Shown here in pieces: positions 52,350 to 60,641 of a stretch of 64,000 bases of DNA (the stretch's first letter is position 1; the number at the start of each line of letters is the position of its first letter). Source of the DNA: Propionigenium maris DSM 9537 (GTDB taxonomy: Bacteria; Fusobacteriota; Fusobacteriia; Fusobacteriales; Fusobacteriaceae); contig NZ_BSDY01000003.1 of assembly GCF_027925155.1 (NCBI RefSeq), forward strand, positions 95,072 through 159,071, given 5' to 3'. Both the position numbers and the translations under genes were made by a program. The notes beneath the pieces were generated by a model. It had not been told where the DNA came from. It saw only the letters and a program-made list of their open reading frames with translations, and ran no database searches.

Positions 52350-53189
52350 CTACTCTACTATCCTTAAATTTTTCATGCTGAGATCCAGAGCTCTGGCTGA
52401 ATGGGTCAGCTTCCCCATGGAAACATAGTCTATCTTTATTCCTCTGAGCTCCTCCAGCCTCTCCAGAGTCATATTTCCAGAGACCTCCACAATAGCCCTG
52501 CCACCTATTATCTCCACTGCCCTTCTTATGGTGTCTGTATCCATATTATCAAGCATTATGATGTCGGCTCTTCCCTCCAGTGCTTCCTCTAAGCCCTGAA
52601 GGTCCTCCACCTCTACCTCTATCTTCTTTATAAAGGGATATCTCTTCCTCACAGCTTCAATGGCTTTTCCTATACCTCCAGCTGCAAGGATGTGGTTGTC
52701 CTTTATCATGGACATATCTGAAAGATCAAATCTGTGGTTGTTTCCTCCCCCTACAGATACAGCATACTTCTCTAGATATCTCAGTCCCGGGGTTGTCTTT
52801 CTTGTGTCCATCACCTTAATTCCGTAGTCTCTGAGTTTTACCGCTGCCCTGTTTGCCAGGGTAGCCACCCCGGACATCCTCTGAAGGAAGTTCAGTGCAA
52901 CCCTCTCCCCTGTAAGGAGCACCCTTGTATCTCCCTCTATGAGGGCTACAATCTCTCCAGGCTTTACCTCCTCTCCCTCCTCCTTATGCTTTACAACCCT
53001 TACATCTCCAAGGATCTCAAAGGTTCTGGTGAATATATCCAGTCCGCAGAGAACCCCCTCCTCCTTGGCTATGAGCTCCACTTGAGCCCTGCTTCCCCTC
53101 TTCACTATACTGAGGGTGGTTATATCCTCATATACCCTGTCCTCTTCCAGAGCGTTTTTTATAATCCTGTCAACTAACAGATAGTTCAT
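52350..53189 (-). CDS. nadC: Nicotinate-nucleotide pyrophosphorylase (carboxylating)
   Basis: 279 residues, normal for NadC. Motifs include LEEDRVYEDITT at the N-terminus, ERVALNFLQRMSGVAT, DTRKTTPGLRYLEKYAV (near 130; Arg/Lys for quinolinate), GGGNNHR, IKDNHI and EVEVEDL. It converts quinolinate and PRPP to nicotinate mononucleotide. Its start lies 20 bases inside the end of nadB, so the last two steps are co-translated. Confidence 0.95.
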   Translation of the reverse strand: MNYLLVDRIIKNALEEDRVYEDITTLSIVKRGSRAQVELIAKEEGVLCGLDIFTRTFEILGDVRVVKHKEEGEEVKPGEIVALIEGDTRVLLTGERVALNFLQRMSGVATLANRAAVKLRDYGIKVMDTRKTTPGLRYLEKYAVSVGGGNNHRFDLSDMSMIKDNHILAAGGIGKAIEAVRKRYPFIKKIEVEVEDLQGLEEALEGRADIIMLDNMDTDTIRRAVEIIGGRAIVEVSGNMTLERLEELRGIKIDYVSMGKLTHSARALDLSMKNLRIVE

Positions 53190-54459
53190 CCCTTAAGTCC
53201 TCCCTTTCCCTTAATATTATCTCTCTGGCCTCTCCCCTGTGGGCCCAGGGGGTATAATTCCTTATCAGCCTTCCAGTATAAGTTCCCTCATACCTCTTTC
53301 TCTCTGCTTCCCCTTCAAGCTGCTCCTCTATATCCTCTGCTGCTCTTCCGCTGTATACCAGAGCTTCCAGGAGGGAGTTGCTTGCCAGCCTGTTTCGTCC
53401 GTGGAGGCCCGTACAGCTCACTTCTCCCACTGCATAGAGGTTGTCACAGCTTGTCCTTCCCCGGGAATCCACTGCCAGCCCCCCCATATAGTAGTGCTGA
53501 GCCGGCCTCACAGGGAGAGGCTCCCTGGTTATATCGTGCCCCCTCTTAAGGCACTCCTCATATATTCCCCTGAATCTTTCCTTTAAATACTCTTTTTCTA
53601 ACCCAGTGGCATCCAGGTAGACCCTACCTTCCTTCAGTTTCTCCATTATTGCCCTGGCCACCACATCTCTTGGCTGGAGTTCATCTACAAATCTTTCTCC
53701 CCTGTGATCTATGAGAAGAGCCCCCTCTCCTCTGAGGGCTTCCGAGAGAAGAAACATCTTTCCCTCCCCTTCTGAGTGAAGGGCTGTAGGGTGAAACTGG
53801 ATATATCCCAGGTCCCTGGTCTCTATGGAATACCTCTTGGCCAAAGCCAGGGCTATTCCATCTATATTTTTGTTGTTTGTGGTAGTTGCAAATAGTCCCC
53901 CTATTCCCCCTGTGGCCAGAACAACCCTTCTGCAGGAGATCTCCTCTACCCTTCCCTGGATCTCCACCAGGGCTCCCTCTACACTATTATCTGTCACTGC
54001 CAGGTCCAGAAGGTGGCACTCCTCTATTAATTTGATATTCCCCCTGCTGCCAACCTGCTCTATTAATGTTTCCATTATAGCCTTACCGGTTTCCGATCCC
54101 CTGTAGGCTATCCTGTTTATGCTGTGGGCTGCTTCCCTGGTGAACTTCAGATTCCCCTCACCATCCTTTTCAAACTCCACTCCCATCTCAAGGAGTCTGG
54201 CAAGATACTTCATGGACTCATCTCCCACCACACCAATAGCTTCCAGGCTGCTCTCTCCTCCACCGGCTTCCATGGTATCCCTGGTAAAGAGCTCCCGGTC
54301 CTCCTCCCTCACGGTGGTTATTCCCCCCTGGGCAAGGTAGGAGTTGCAGTCCCTTATCTTAGAGTTGGTTATCACCACTATCTCACATTCACTGCTGAGG
54401 CTAAGAGCTGTATGGAGCCCCGCTAATCCACTTCCTACTATGAGCACATCTGTTTCCAT
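53170..54459 (-). CDS. nadB: L-aspartate oxidase
   Basis: 429 residues. N-terminal FAD fold VLIVGSGLAGLHTALSL, then NSYLAQGGI, the HSINRIAYRGSETG substrate region, FHPTAL near 240, RGEGALLID, and PAQHYYMGGLAVDSRGRT near 335 with the active-site Arg/His. The C-terminal helical domain is short compared with the 540-residue enterobacterial enzyme, as in many anaerobes, where fumarate can replace oxygen as acceptor. The ATG is two bases after the nadA stop codon. Confidence 0.95.
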   Translation of the reverse strand: METDVLIVGSGLAGLHTALSLSSECEIVVITNSKIRDCNSYLAQGGITTVREEDRELFTRDTMEAGGGESSLEAIGVVGDESMKYLARLLEMGVEFEKDGEGNLKFTREAAHSINRIAYRGSETGKAIMETLIEQVGSRGNIKLIEECHLLDLAVTDNSVEGALVEIQGRVEEISCRRVVLATGGIGGLFATTTNNKNIDGIALALAKRYSIETRDLGYIQFHPTALHSEGEGKMFLLSEALRGEGALLIDHRGERFVDELQPRDVVARAIMEKLKEGRVYLDATGLEKEYLKERFRGIYEECLKRGHDITREPLPVRPAQHYYMGGLAVDSRGRTSCDNLYAVGEVSCTGLHGRNRLASNSLLEALVYSGRAAEDIEEQLEGEAERKRYEGTYTGRLIRNYTPWAHRGEAREIILREREDLRDELSVS

Positions 54460-54461
54460 AG

Positions 54462-55373
54462 CTACCCCTTTCTCGATATATCAAGCATATTGTCCAGAGC
54501 TCTCTTGGCTCCAGCCATTACCTCCTCATCTACAAATACCTCTCCCCTTCCCTCGGCAAGGGACTCCAGAATGGTTTCTGGGAACACCTTCTTCATGGCC
54601 TTGCATATCATAGGAAGGAAGATAAGCTCCTTCTCCGGGTTCTCTATCTTCATCTGATACTTTATCCCTGCTTCAGTTACTATGAGGAATCTCTTCTGGG
54701 AACTCTCCCTTACAAACTTCAGTATCCCGCTAGTACTTCCCACGTAGTCTGCCATATCCCTTACCTCTTTGGTGCATTCAGGGTGGGCAGCTATGAGAAG
54801 ATCCCTTCCGTGCTCCTCCAGAGCACCCTCTATATCCGAAGGCTTTACCACGTCATGGATATTACAGCACCCGTCCCAGGGAATTATATTTTTATCGTTT
54901 ATCTGCTCCGCCACATAGGATCCCAGGTTTCTGTCTGGGACAAAGAGGATATTCTTACACTGGAGGTTGTTGACTATCCTTTCCACACTGGAGGAGGTAC
55001 AGCACACATCGCTCACAGCCTTTACTGCGCTGGAGGAGTTTACATAGGTTACCACCTTGACATCCTCATATTTGGCCTTCTCCTGAAGTATCCCCTCTGG
55101 GGTGGCCATATACTCCATGCAGCAAGGAGCCTCTGTATATACTGGGAACAGCACCCTCTTGTTGGGAGCCAGTATCTTGGCACTCTCAGCCATAAATCTA
55201 ACTCCGCAGAATACAATGGTCTCTGCCTCTACATCCCTGGCTATCTGGGCCAGGTAGAAGGAGTCCCCCACATAGTCGGCTATCTCCTGTACATCAGCTC
55301 TCTGATAGTAGTGGGCCAGTATCACTGCATCTTTTTCCTCTTTCAACCTTAAAATCTCGTCTTTAATATTCAT
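54462..55373 (-). CDS. nadA: Quinolinate synthase
   Basis: 303 residues, the short NadA form. HYYQRADVQEIADYVGDS, the three cluster cysteines (PCCMEY near 82, DGCCNIHD near 167 or AHPECTKEV near 195, and MICKAMKK near 255), and TSSSVERIV are typical. It is a [4Fe-4S] enzyme condensing iminoaspartate and dihydroxyacetone phosphate to quinolinate. First gene of the nadABC operon, with a sigma-70-like promoter about 106 bases upstream. Confidence 0.95.
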   Translation of the reverse strand: MNIKDEILRLKEEKDAVILAHYYQRADVQEIADYVGDSFYLAQIARDVEAETIVFCGVRFMAESAKILAPNKRVLFPVYTEAPCCMEYMATPEGILQEKAKYEDVKVVTYVNSSSAVKAVSDVCCTSSSVERIVNNLQCKNILFVPDRNLGSYVAEQINDKNIIPWDGCCNIHDVVKPSDIEGALEEHGRDLLIAAHPECTKEVRDMADYVGSTSGILKFVRESSQKRFLIVTEAGIKYQMKIENPEKELIFLPMICKAMKKVFPETILESLAEGRGEVFVDEEVMAGAKRALDNMLDISRKG

Positions 55374-55478
55374 CTCTTCCCCTCGAACTTCTTATTTTCT
55401 AAATCTATCACTCATACTTTTCTTAAACACCTTTTGTGAGAGAGACCTTCTCCTAAAAGCCCCTCCTCTTTCAAGACG

Positions 55479-55507
55479 ATAATATTTCTATAAACTCAAA
55501 ATTGCAA
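55479..55507 (-). promoter_or_regulatory. Promoter of the nadABC operon
   Basis: TTGCAA and TATTAT on the minus strand, 17 bases apart. Confidence 0.55.
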
Positions 55508-55924
55508 TAAAAAATATTTTTTTCACTTATTCAATTAGCCTAGATTTTAAAAGGATTCTCACTTCCTTCACTAAAAAAAATTTCAAATTCTCCCTAGATT
55601 GAGTAATTTTTTCACTATTTTCTTGATAAGATCCTTTTTTCCACCGTCCAATATATTTATCCCAATAAAAACAGTGGTTTAAAAGAGTTTTTTTTTCATT
55701 ATTGTTTTCTAATAGGAGGGAATGTGATAAAAAGACAATCACCACAAAATACAAAATAATGTTTTCACATTATTAAAATGCGTTTTGTGTTTAAAATCAG
55801 TACTTAAAGAACTAATAAATTGCTACAAAGACACTTTCCGCAAGGCTTATTAATTAGGAATTGCATTTAATGTCGATAATACGCATTTGATGTTGGGATA
55901 ATATCTCTTGAAGAAGTCTCTGGA

Positions 55925-55952
55925 TTACATTCTATAGTTATCAGGGTATAAT
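55925..55952 (+). promoter_or_regulatory. Promoter of cstA
   Basis: TTACAT and TATAAT, 16 bases apart, about 55 bases upstream of the ATG. Confidence 0.5.
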
Positions 55953-56005
55953 CATCCCATACAATAATTTTAAAAATTTAAATAAAAAAAAGGAGGAAAC
56001 AACTT

Positions 56006-57424
56006 ATGATTACCTTTATAGTTTCACTGTTGGCACTTATAGGTGGATATTTTGTTTACGGTACAATAGTAGAAAGAATTTTTGGTGTAAGTGACGCCAA
56101 TGAAACTCCAGCAAAGAGACTTGCTGATGGAGTTGACTACGTGGAGATGGATTGGAAGCAGGCCTTCCTGATTCAGTTTCTTAACATTGCAGGTCTTGGA
56201 CCTATCTTCGGAGCAGTAGCAGGAGCCCTTTGGGGACCAGCTGCATTTATGTGGATCGTATTTGGATGTATCTTTGCAGGAGCTACCCACGATTACCTGG
56301 CTGGTATGCTTTCAGTTAGACACGATGGAGCTACTATTGCAGAGGTAGTTGGAGAGTATCTTGGAGAGGGTGCTAGAAAGATTATGATCGTATTCTCGGT
56401 AGTACTTCTTATCCTGGTTGGTGTTGTATTCGTTAACGGACCTGCTGGAATCTTAAACAGCTTAGTACCTACTGTTTCTACTCTAAAGTGGGTTGCTATA
56501 ATCATGGCATACTACATTGTAGCTACACTTGTTCCAGTTGATAAATTAATCGGTAAGATCTATCCTCTATTTGGAGCAGCTCTTATCTTCATGGGTATCG
56601 GAATTGCTATTATGATGTTTGTAAAGGGATACGCAGCAGATATTCCTGAGCTTACTTTCTCTAATATTCACCCTAAGGGAACTGCTATCTACCCATTCCT
56701 ATTCATTACAATTGCATGTGGAGCAATCAGTGGATTCCACGCAACTCAGGCACCGCTTATGGCAAGATGTCTTAAAAATGAGAAGGAAGGTAGAAGAGTA
56801 TTCTACGGTTCTATGATCGCAGAGGGTATCATCGCTCTTATCTGGGCTGCTGCTGCTATGACATTCTTCGATGGTGGAGTAGAGGGACTTGCTGTTGCAG
56901 GACCTGCAGGAGTTGTTGTAAACACTATCTCAAGCTCTATGCTAGGTAAAGTAGGAGGATTCCTTGCACTTCTTGGAGTTGTTGCTTGTCCTATCACTTC
57001 TGGAGACACTGCATTCAGATCAGCTAGACTTGCTCTTGCTGACGCTGCTAAGTTCAACCAGGGACCTATTAAGAACAGACTTATTGTTGCTATACCTCTA
57101 TTCGCTGTAGGTATCGGACTTTGTTTCATCGACTTTGGTATCATCTGGAGATACTTTGCTTGGTCAAACCAGACTCTTGCTACAATAGCTCTATGGGCTG
57201 GTGCTGTATACCTTGCACAAAATGCTAAGCTGCACTGGATAGCTTCTATCCCGGCTACATTTATGACAGCTGTAGTTACTACATATATTATCATTGCCCC
57301 AGAGGGACTTAAGATGTCTACTGCTATAGGATACCCAGCTGGTATCATAGCTGCTGTAGTATCTATGGGACTATTCCTTAAGAAGGCAAGAGAGGCTTCT
57401 GCAGCACAGGGAGCAAAAGCGTAA
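56006..57424 (+). CDS. cstA: CstA-family carbon-starvation/pyruvate transporter
   Basis: 472 residues, the short form of the family (E. coli CstA is about 700). About 14 membrane helices. Signatures: FLIQFLNIAGLGPIFGAVAGALWGP near residue 55, THDYLAGMLSVRHDGATI near 95, SGFHATQAPLMARCLKNE near 240 and CPITSGDTAFRSARL near 332. CstA proteins import pyruvate or peptides. An AAAGGAGG ribosome site precedes the ATG. The codon use is strongly biased to A/T-ending optimal codons, suggesting high expression. A strong terminator follows. Confidence 0.9.
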   Translation: MITFIVSLLALIGGYFVYGTIVERIFGVSDANETPAKRLADGVDYVEMDWKQAFLIQFLNIAGLGPIFGAVAGALWGPAAFMWIVFGCIFAGATHDYLAGMLSVRHDGATIAEVVGEYLGEGARKIMIVFSVVLLILVGVVFVNGPAGILNSLVPTVSTLKWVAIIMAYYIVATLVPVDKLIGKIYPLFGAALIFMGIGIAIMMFVKGYAADIPELTFSNIHPKGTAIYPFLFITIACGAISGFHATQAPLMARCLKNEKEGRRVFYGSMIAEGIIALIWAAAAMTFFDGGVEGLAVAGPAGVVVNTISSSMLGKVGGFLALLGVVACPITSGDTAFRSARLALADAAKFNQGPIKNRLIVAIPLFAVGIGLCFIDFGIIWRYFAWSNQTLATIALWAGAVYLAQNAKLHWIASIPATFMTAVVTTYIIIAPEGLKMSTAIGYPAGIIAAVVSMGLFLKKAREASAAQGAKA

Positions 57425-57471
57425 CCCCCAATTTCCCACCTTGTGGGAGTGACACTATATAACCCCAATAT

Positions 57472-57514
57472 GAGAGGTCTGAATCCCGCAGGAGGATTCA
57501 GGCCTCTTTTTTTT
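57472..57514 (+). terminator. Terminator of cstA
   Basis: Stem GAGGTCTGAATCC / GGATTCAGGCCTC followed by eight T. Confidence 0.9.
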
Positions 57515-57636
57515 ACTGAGAATCATATTTTGCCACGAATTATCACAGATTATGAATGTAGATTTATTAAGAAGTATATTTCCACAAATTCTTCTTAACT
57601 CACACTAATTAAGTATTTAGAAAATGGTTGTCTGAA

Positions 57637-57719
57637 GGCTGTCGTCCTACTTCACATTAACAGTCCACTTCATTGCGTAGAGCTCCTTTAGGCTCTGTAG
57701 AGAGTCCATGAGAGCAATG
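57637..57719 (-). repeat. Composite intergenic repeat R3
   Basis: Reverse complement of R2 over about 80 bases, including GACTCTCTACAGAGCCTAAA and GAGCTCTACGCAATGAAG. Confidence 0.7.
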
Positions 57720-58319
57720 AAAAATCTGATTTAAACCTTTGCCACGAATTACACTAATTATCACGAATTTTTTCCCAAGTTCAAAAGCGTCCGAAGTAGT
57801 CGATATTACTTTGTACTCCCAAACTCACTAGGCCGTTATACATGTTAAGTTTATCGACTGCTATACATTATGTTGTTTTTCTCAAAAGGGAGATTGTAGC
57901 TGTGCTGGTAATCCGACCAAGATCTCATAAAACTTAAAACCCTTGCCACGAATTATCACAGATTTATGAATGGAGAATTATTGGGTTTATTTACACGAAC
58001 TCTCTAATAAATTAAAGATATTTAAAGTAAAGAAAATCCCATAGCTCTCTTATTTTTATATTCATGGTCATTGGTGTAATTCGTGGTTCCTCTTTTGGAT
58101 TATTTAGTTTGCTTTAGAAGAACGGTATATCGTGATAAGAAATGATTTTTTTATCCTTCAGAATTTTGAAATTTCTTTATCCATTAAAAAAGAAAGGTGG
58201 ATTTTTTCATTAAAGTGGAATGTTAAAATAAAATTTTGATATTTTAAAGATATTTTAATTGAAATTTGTGAATTATTAAAGCTTGGAATAGTATAACTAA
58301 CATGTGGATCTTTAGGCTA

Positions 58320-58382
58320 ACTTCTACCCAACGATGGACTCCAATAGGATCCTTTATGGTTGGGGAGAAGTAGGAGTTCCAC
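58320..58382 (+). ncRNA. Structured leader element upstream of the YD-repeat gene
   Basis: CTTCTACCCAACGAT can pair with ATGGTTGGGGAGAAG (13 of 15 positions), enclosing a GGACTCC that could also pair with the GGAGTTCC just outside. No known riboswitch class is recognised. It might be a regulatory 5' UTR. Confidence 0.35.
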
Positions 58383-58427
58383 AGAGCAGCAGCTTATGTA
58401 GAATAGATAAGTGAGTAGGAGGAAAAA

Positions 58428-59285
58428 ATGAAAAATCTATTTCTTTTTTTAGTGATCTTCACAAGCATTTTTTCAGAGGGCCCTCCTAGTGAGAAGAAGA
58501 TAAGGAGAAGTGATTACTTCTGTCAGGACTATATAGAGGAGGAGGGAAGGTTTGGAGAGATGCTCCAGATGGGCAGCAGGGTCTATGACCTCAATGGAAA
58601 CCCCCTGGAGGAAAACAGAAAGTACTATGGAACCATCGATGAGAAGATCAGGTATACCTTTGATGAGAAGAATAGACTAACCGAGGTGTTCATACTAAAT
58701 GAAGCTACCGGCAGCAAGAGAAGGGAGGTATACCACTACAAGGGGGATAATCTCACTGGAAAGAGCATCTATAAGGACGGAAAACTTGTGGATGAGGAGA
58801 CAAACATCTTTAACCCCAAGGGCAACCTGGCAAGAATTGAAAACAAGAGGGGAGAGATGGTGGGATACATCTACGACGATAAGGGTAGGGTGGTCATGTC
58901 CACCGACGGCGTGGTAAAAAACTACTACTCCTATGACAGTGCCGGCAGGATGAAGAGGGACAGGTGTGAGATAGATGACAAGCTTGTCTACAAGAGGGAG
59001 TATGAATACAACTCCTCGGACTACGTGGAAAAGGTAGTGGACTACAGACCCGAGGGTTTCAGAGGTCCAGAGTGCACCACAGTGACCCTCTATAAGTACA
59101 ATGAGAGGGGAGATAAGACCGAGGAGAGATGGAAGAAGGGCGAGGAAGGCATCTGGTATATTAAGAGGCTGGAAAATAAGTACAATAAAAACGGTGATCT
59201 CGTAGCGGTGGTGGAGTATGAGACCAGAGATGATGGTATCGAGAGGCCCATAAGAGAGCATATCTACGTACATGAATACTTTTAA
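58428..59285 (+). CDS. Secreted YD-repeat (RHS-like) protein
   Basis: 285 residues with a signal peptide (KNLFLFLVIFTSIFSEG). The rest is a series of short YD/RHS-type beta repeats, such as YTFDEKNRLTEV, GYIYDDKGRVV, YYSYDSAGRMK, YEYNSSDYVEKV and LYKYNERGDKTEE. Large RHS proteins encapsulate toxins, but this short version carries no toxin or core domain. Probably periplasmic or surface located. An AGGAGGA ribosome site precedes the ATG. A terminator separates it from the next gene. Confidence 0.75.
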   Translation: MKNLFLFLVIFTSIFSEGPPSEKKIRRSDYFCQDYIEEEGRFGEMLQMGSRVYDLNGNPLEENRKYYGTIDEKIRYTFDEKNRLTEVFILNEATGSKRREVYHYKGDNLTGKSIYKDGKLVDEETNIFNPKGNLARIENKRGEMVGYIYDDKGRVVMSTDGVVKNYYSYDSAGRMKRDRCEIDDKLVYKREYEYNSSDYVEKVVDYRPEGFRGPECTTVTLYKYNERGDKTEERWKKGEEGIWYIKRLENKYNKNGDLVAVVEYETRDDGIERPIREHIYVHEYF

Positions 59286-59291
59286 TAGAAG

Positions 59292-59318
59292 GATCGGTGT
59301 AAAAACCGGTCTTTTTTC
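59292..59318 (+). terminator. Terminator after the YD-repeat gene
   Basis: Stem GATCGGT / ACCGGTC with loop GTAAAA (one G-U pair), then CTTTTTTCTT. Confidence 0.75.
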
Positions 59319-59388
59319 TTGTAAAAGAAATTAAAATTATGTTAAAATTTTAATTAAATTGACAGAGTAAACAAATAGAGGAGAGGGT

Positions 59389-60015
59389 ATGCTACTTTAT
59401 AGAAAGAAATACAGTTCGGAAAAGAGGGACGAGCAGGAGAATAGAGAGAGGGAGAAAAGGGCAGCCAGGGAGGTAGGGCTTCTGAGAGCAGAGCTTTCAA
59501 GCAGTGTCCAAAAGATAGAGGAGCTGGAGAGTGCTCTGAAAAAATCTGAAAATACAGAGAGTGGGGAAAACATCCAACCAGAAGAAGTTAAGGGAAGACC
59601 CGTAAAGAGGAGGAGGCTGAAGCACCTTCAGGAGTGGAGTATAGAGGACTGGGATCAGCTCCTTGAGTTTGACAGGGAGTATGGTCTCTTCTCTCCCATG
59701 GATAAGCAGAGGATAGGTAATATCTACAGTAAGCTGGAGATGGGGCTTACAGTGAAGATGTCCGTTCTCTCAGAGGGAGAGCAGTGCCTGAGAAAGGCCG
59801 TAAACAACGGCTATAAGCTCTACACCCTTGAAAAAGAAAGGTGGGAGGAGCTCCTTGCTGCAGCTGCAGAGGAAAAGCTTCTGCCTCAGTGGGACCTGGA
59901 GTTCTTAGAGGAACTTGCAGGGAAGCTTATGGTAGGGGAGATCAGCTCCAAGTTTGATATGGTAAAGGGGAAGGATCTTCTGAATATACTGGAAGAAAAA
60001 CTGAGCAAAAGATAA
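59389..60015 (+). CDS. Coiled-coil protein of unknown function
   Basis: 208 residues. Residues 8-55 are a charged coiled coil (EKRDEQENREREKRAAREVGLLRAEL...), then a basic patch KGRPVKRRRLKHL near 70 and a helical C-terminal domain (EEWSIEDWDQLLEFDREYGLF, ERWEELLAAAAEEKLLPQWDLEFL). No membrane segment and no recognised family. The GAGGAGAGGG ribosome site is strong. The basic patch could bind nucleic acid, but nothing else supports that. A strong terminator follows. Confidence 0.65.
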   Translation: MLLYRKKYSSEKRDEQENREREKRAAREVGLLRAELSSSVQKIEELESALKKSENTESGENIQPEEVKGRPVKRRRLKHLQEWSIEDWDQLLEFDREYGLFSPMDKQRIGNIYSKLEMGLTVKMSVLSEGEQCLRKAVNNGYKLYTLEKERWEELLAAAAEEKLLPQWDLEFLEELAGKLMVGEISSKFDMVKGKDLLNILEEKLSKR

Positions 60016-60044
60016 AAAAGACCTGAGATTATCTCAGGTCTTTC
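60014..60044. terminator. Bidirectional terminator
   Basis: 13-bp stem AAAGACCTGAGA / TCTCAGGTCTTT with a 3-base loop. Confidence 0.9.
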
Positions 60045-60062
60045 TTACTCTTTAAAGAAACT

Positions 60063-60641
60063 TTATTTTTTCAAAACTACATTGAGCCAGAACTCATCTT
60101 CTCTTCCTGGTCTCACATCTGAAGTCTTCCAGAACTTTTCTACATTAAAAAGATCCAAGTCTTTCAACAATTGTGAAAATGAAGCCTCTGTAAAGTTGGA
60201 AAAATGTCTTCCCTTTCTCTGAATTTCCCCCTCACCATATTTAAAGCTTAGGTAAAGAACTCCGTTGGCTTTAAGGGCAGTATAACAATTTGTGAGAACC
60301 TTTGGTATCATCTTCATAGGGATATGAAGTACTGAAGCACAGGCCCAGATTGCGTCAAACTCATCCTTGAAATCCATTTCTGTCATATCCAGATGAATTA
60401 CCTGCTGTTTGGTAAGCTCTGAAGCTCTCTTGACCATCTCCTCGGAATAGTCCGCCGATGTAACCCTATAGCCATTATCTATAAAATATCTGCTGTCTCT
60501 TCCACTTCCACATCCCAGATCCAGGATATGGGAATCTTTTTTCAGATACTCTTGAAATTTTTCATATGTCTCAGACATATCTGCCTCTACAGTGCCCTTA
60601 TAAAATTCCTCAGCATTTTTATTGTAAAATTCAACTGACAT
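60063..60641 (-). CDS. Class I SAM-dependent methyltransferase
   Basis: 192 residues. Motif I ILDLGCGSGRDSRYF (near residue 39), the acidic ribose ligand in VTSADYSEEMV (near 62), and ASVLHIP and LKANGVLYLSFKYG further on are those of small TehB/UbiE-type methyltransferases. No NPPY or similar base-flipping motif, so it is not an obvious DNA methylase. The ATG shares one base with the stop codon of the helicase gene upstream, so the two are translationally coupled. Confidence 0.85.
   Translation of the reverse strand: MSVEFYNKNAEEFYKGTVEADMSETYEKFQEYLKKDSHILDLGCGSGRDSRYFIDNGYRVTSADYSEEMVKRASELTKQQVIHLDMTEMDFKDEFDAIWACASVLHIPMKMIPKVLTNCYTALKANGVLYLSFKYGEGEIQRKGRHFSNFTEASFSQLLKDLDLFNVEKFWKTSDVRPGREDEFWLNVVLKK

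Larger units (their letters stand above)
55374..56005. other. Divergent spacer between nadA and cstA
   Basis: Two promoters are visible: a leftward one at 55479-55507 and a rightward one at 55925-55952. Between them the DNA is A+T-rich. A leftward 75-codon frame at 55527-55754 lacks a ribosome site and recognisable features and is not called. Confidence 0.55.
57425..58427. other. Kilobase spacer with terminator, repeats and structured leader
   Basis: No gene is seen. It holds the cstA terminator (57472-57514), composite repeat R3 (57637-57719, minus), at least three GCCACGAATTA-type segments (near 57531, 57740, 57944) with a matching inverted piece near 58080, and a structured RNA-like segment at 58320-58382 before the YD-repeat gene. 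Confidence 0.55.

Noticed and set aside
55527..55754. A leftward 75-codon gene between nadA and cstA
   Set aside because: No ribosome site, low-complexity Lys/Asn/Phe-rich translation from A+T-rich DNA, no family resemblance.
58428..59285. RHS polymorphic toxin
   Set aside because: Only short YD repeats and a signal peptide are present; there is no RHS core box, toxin domain or immunity gene.
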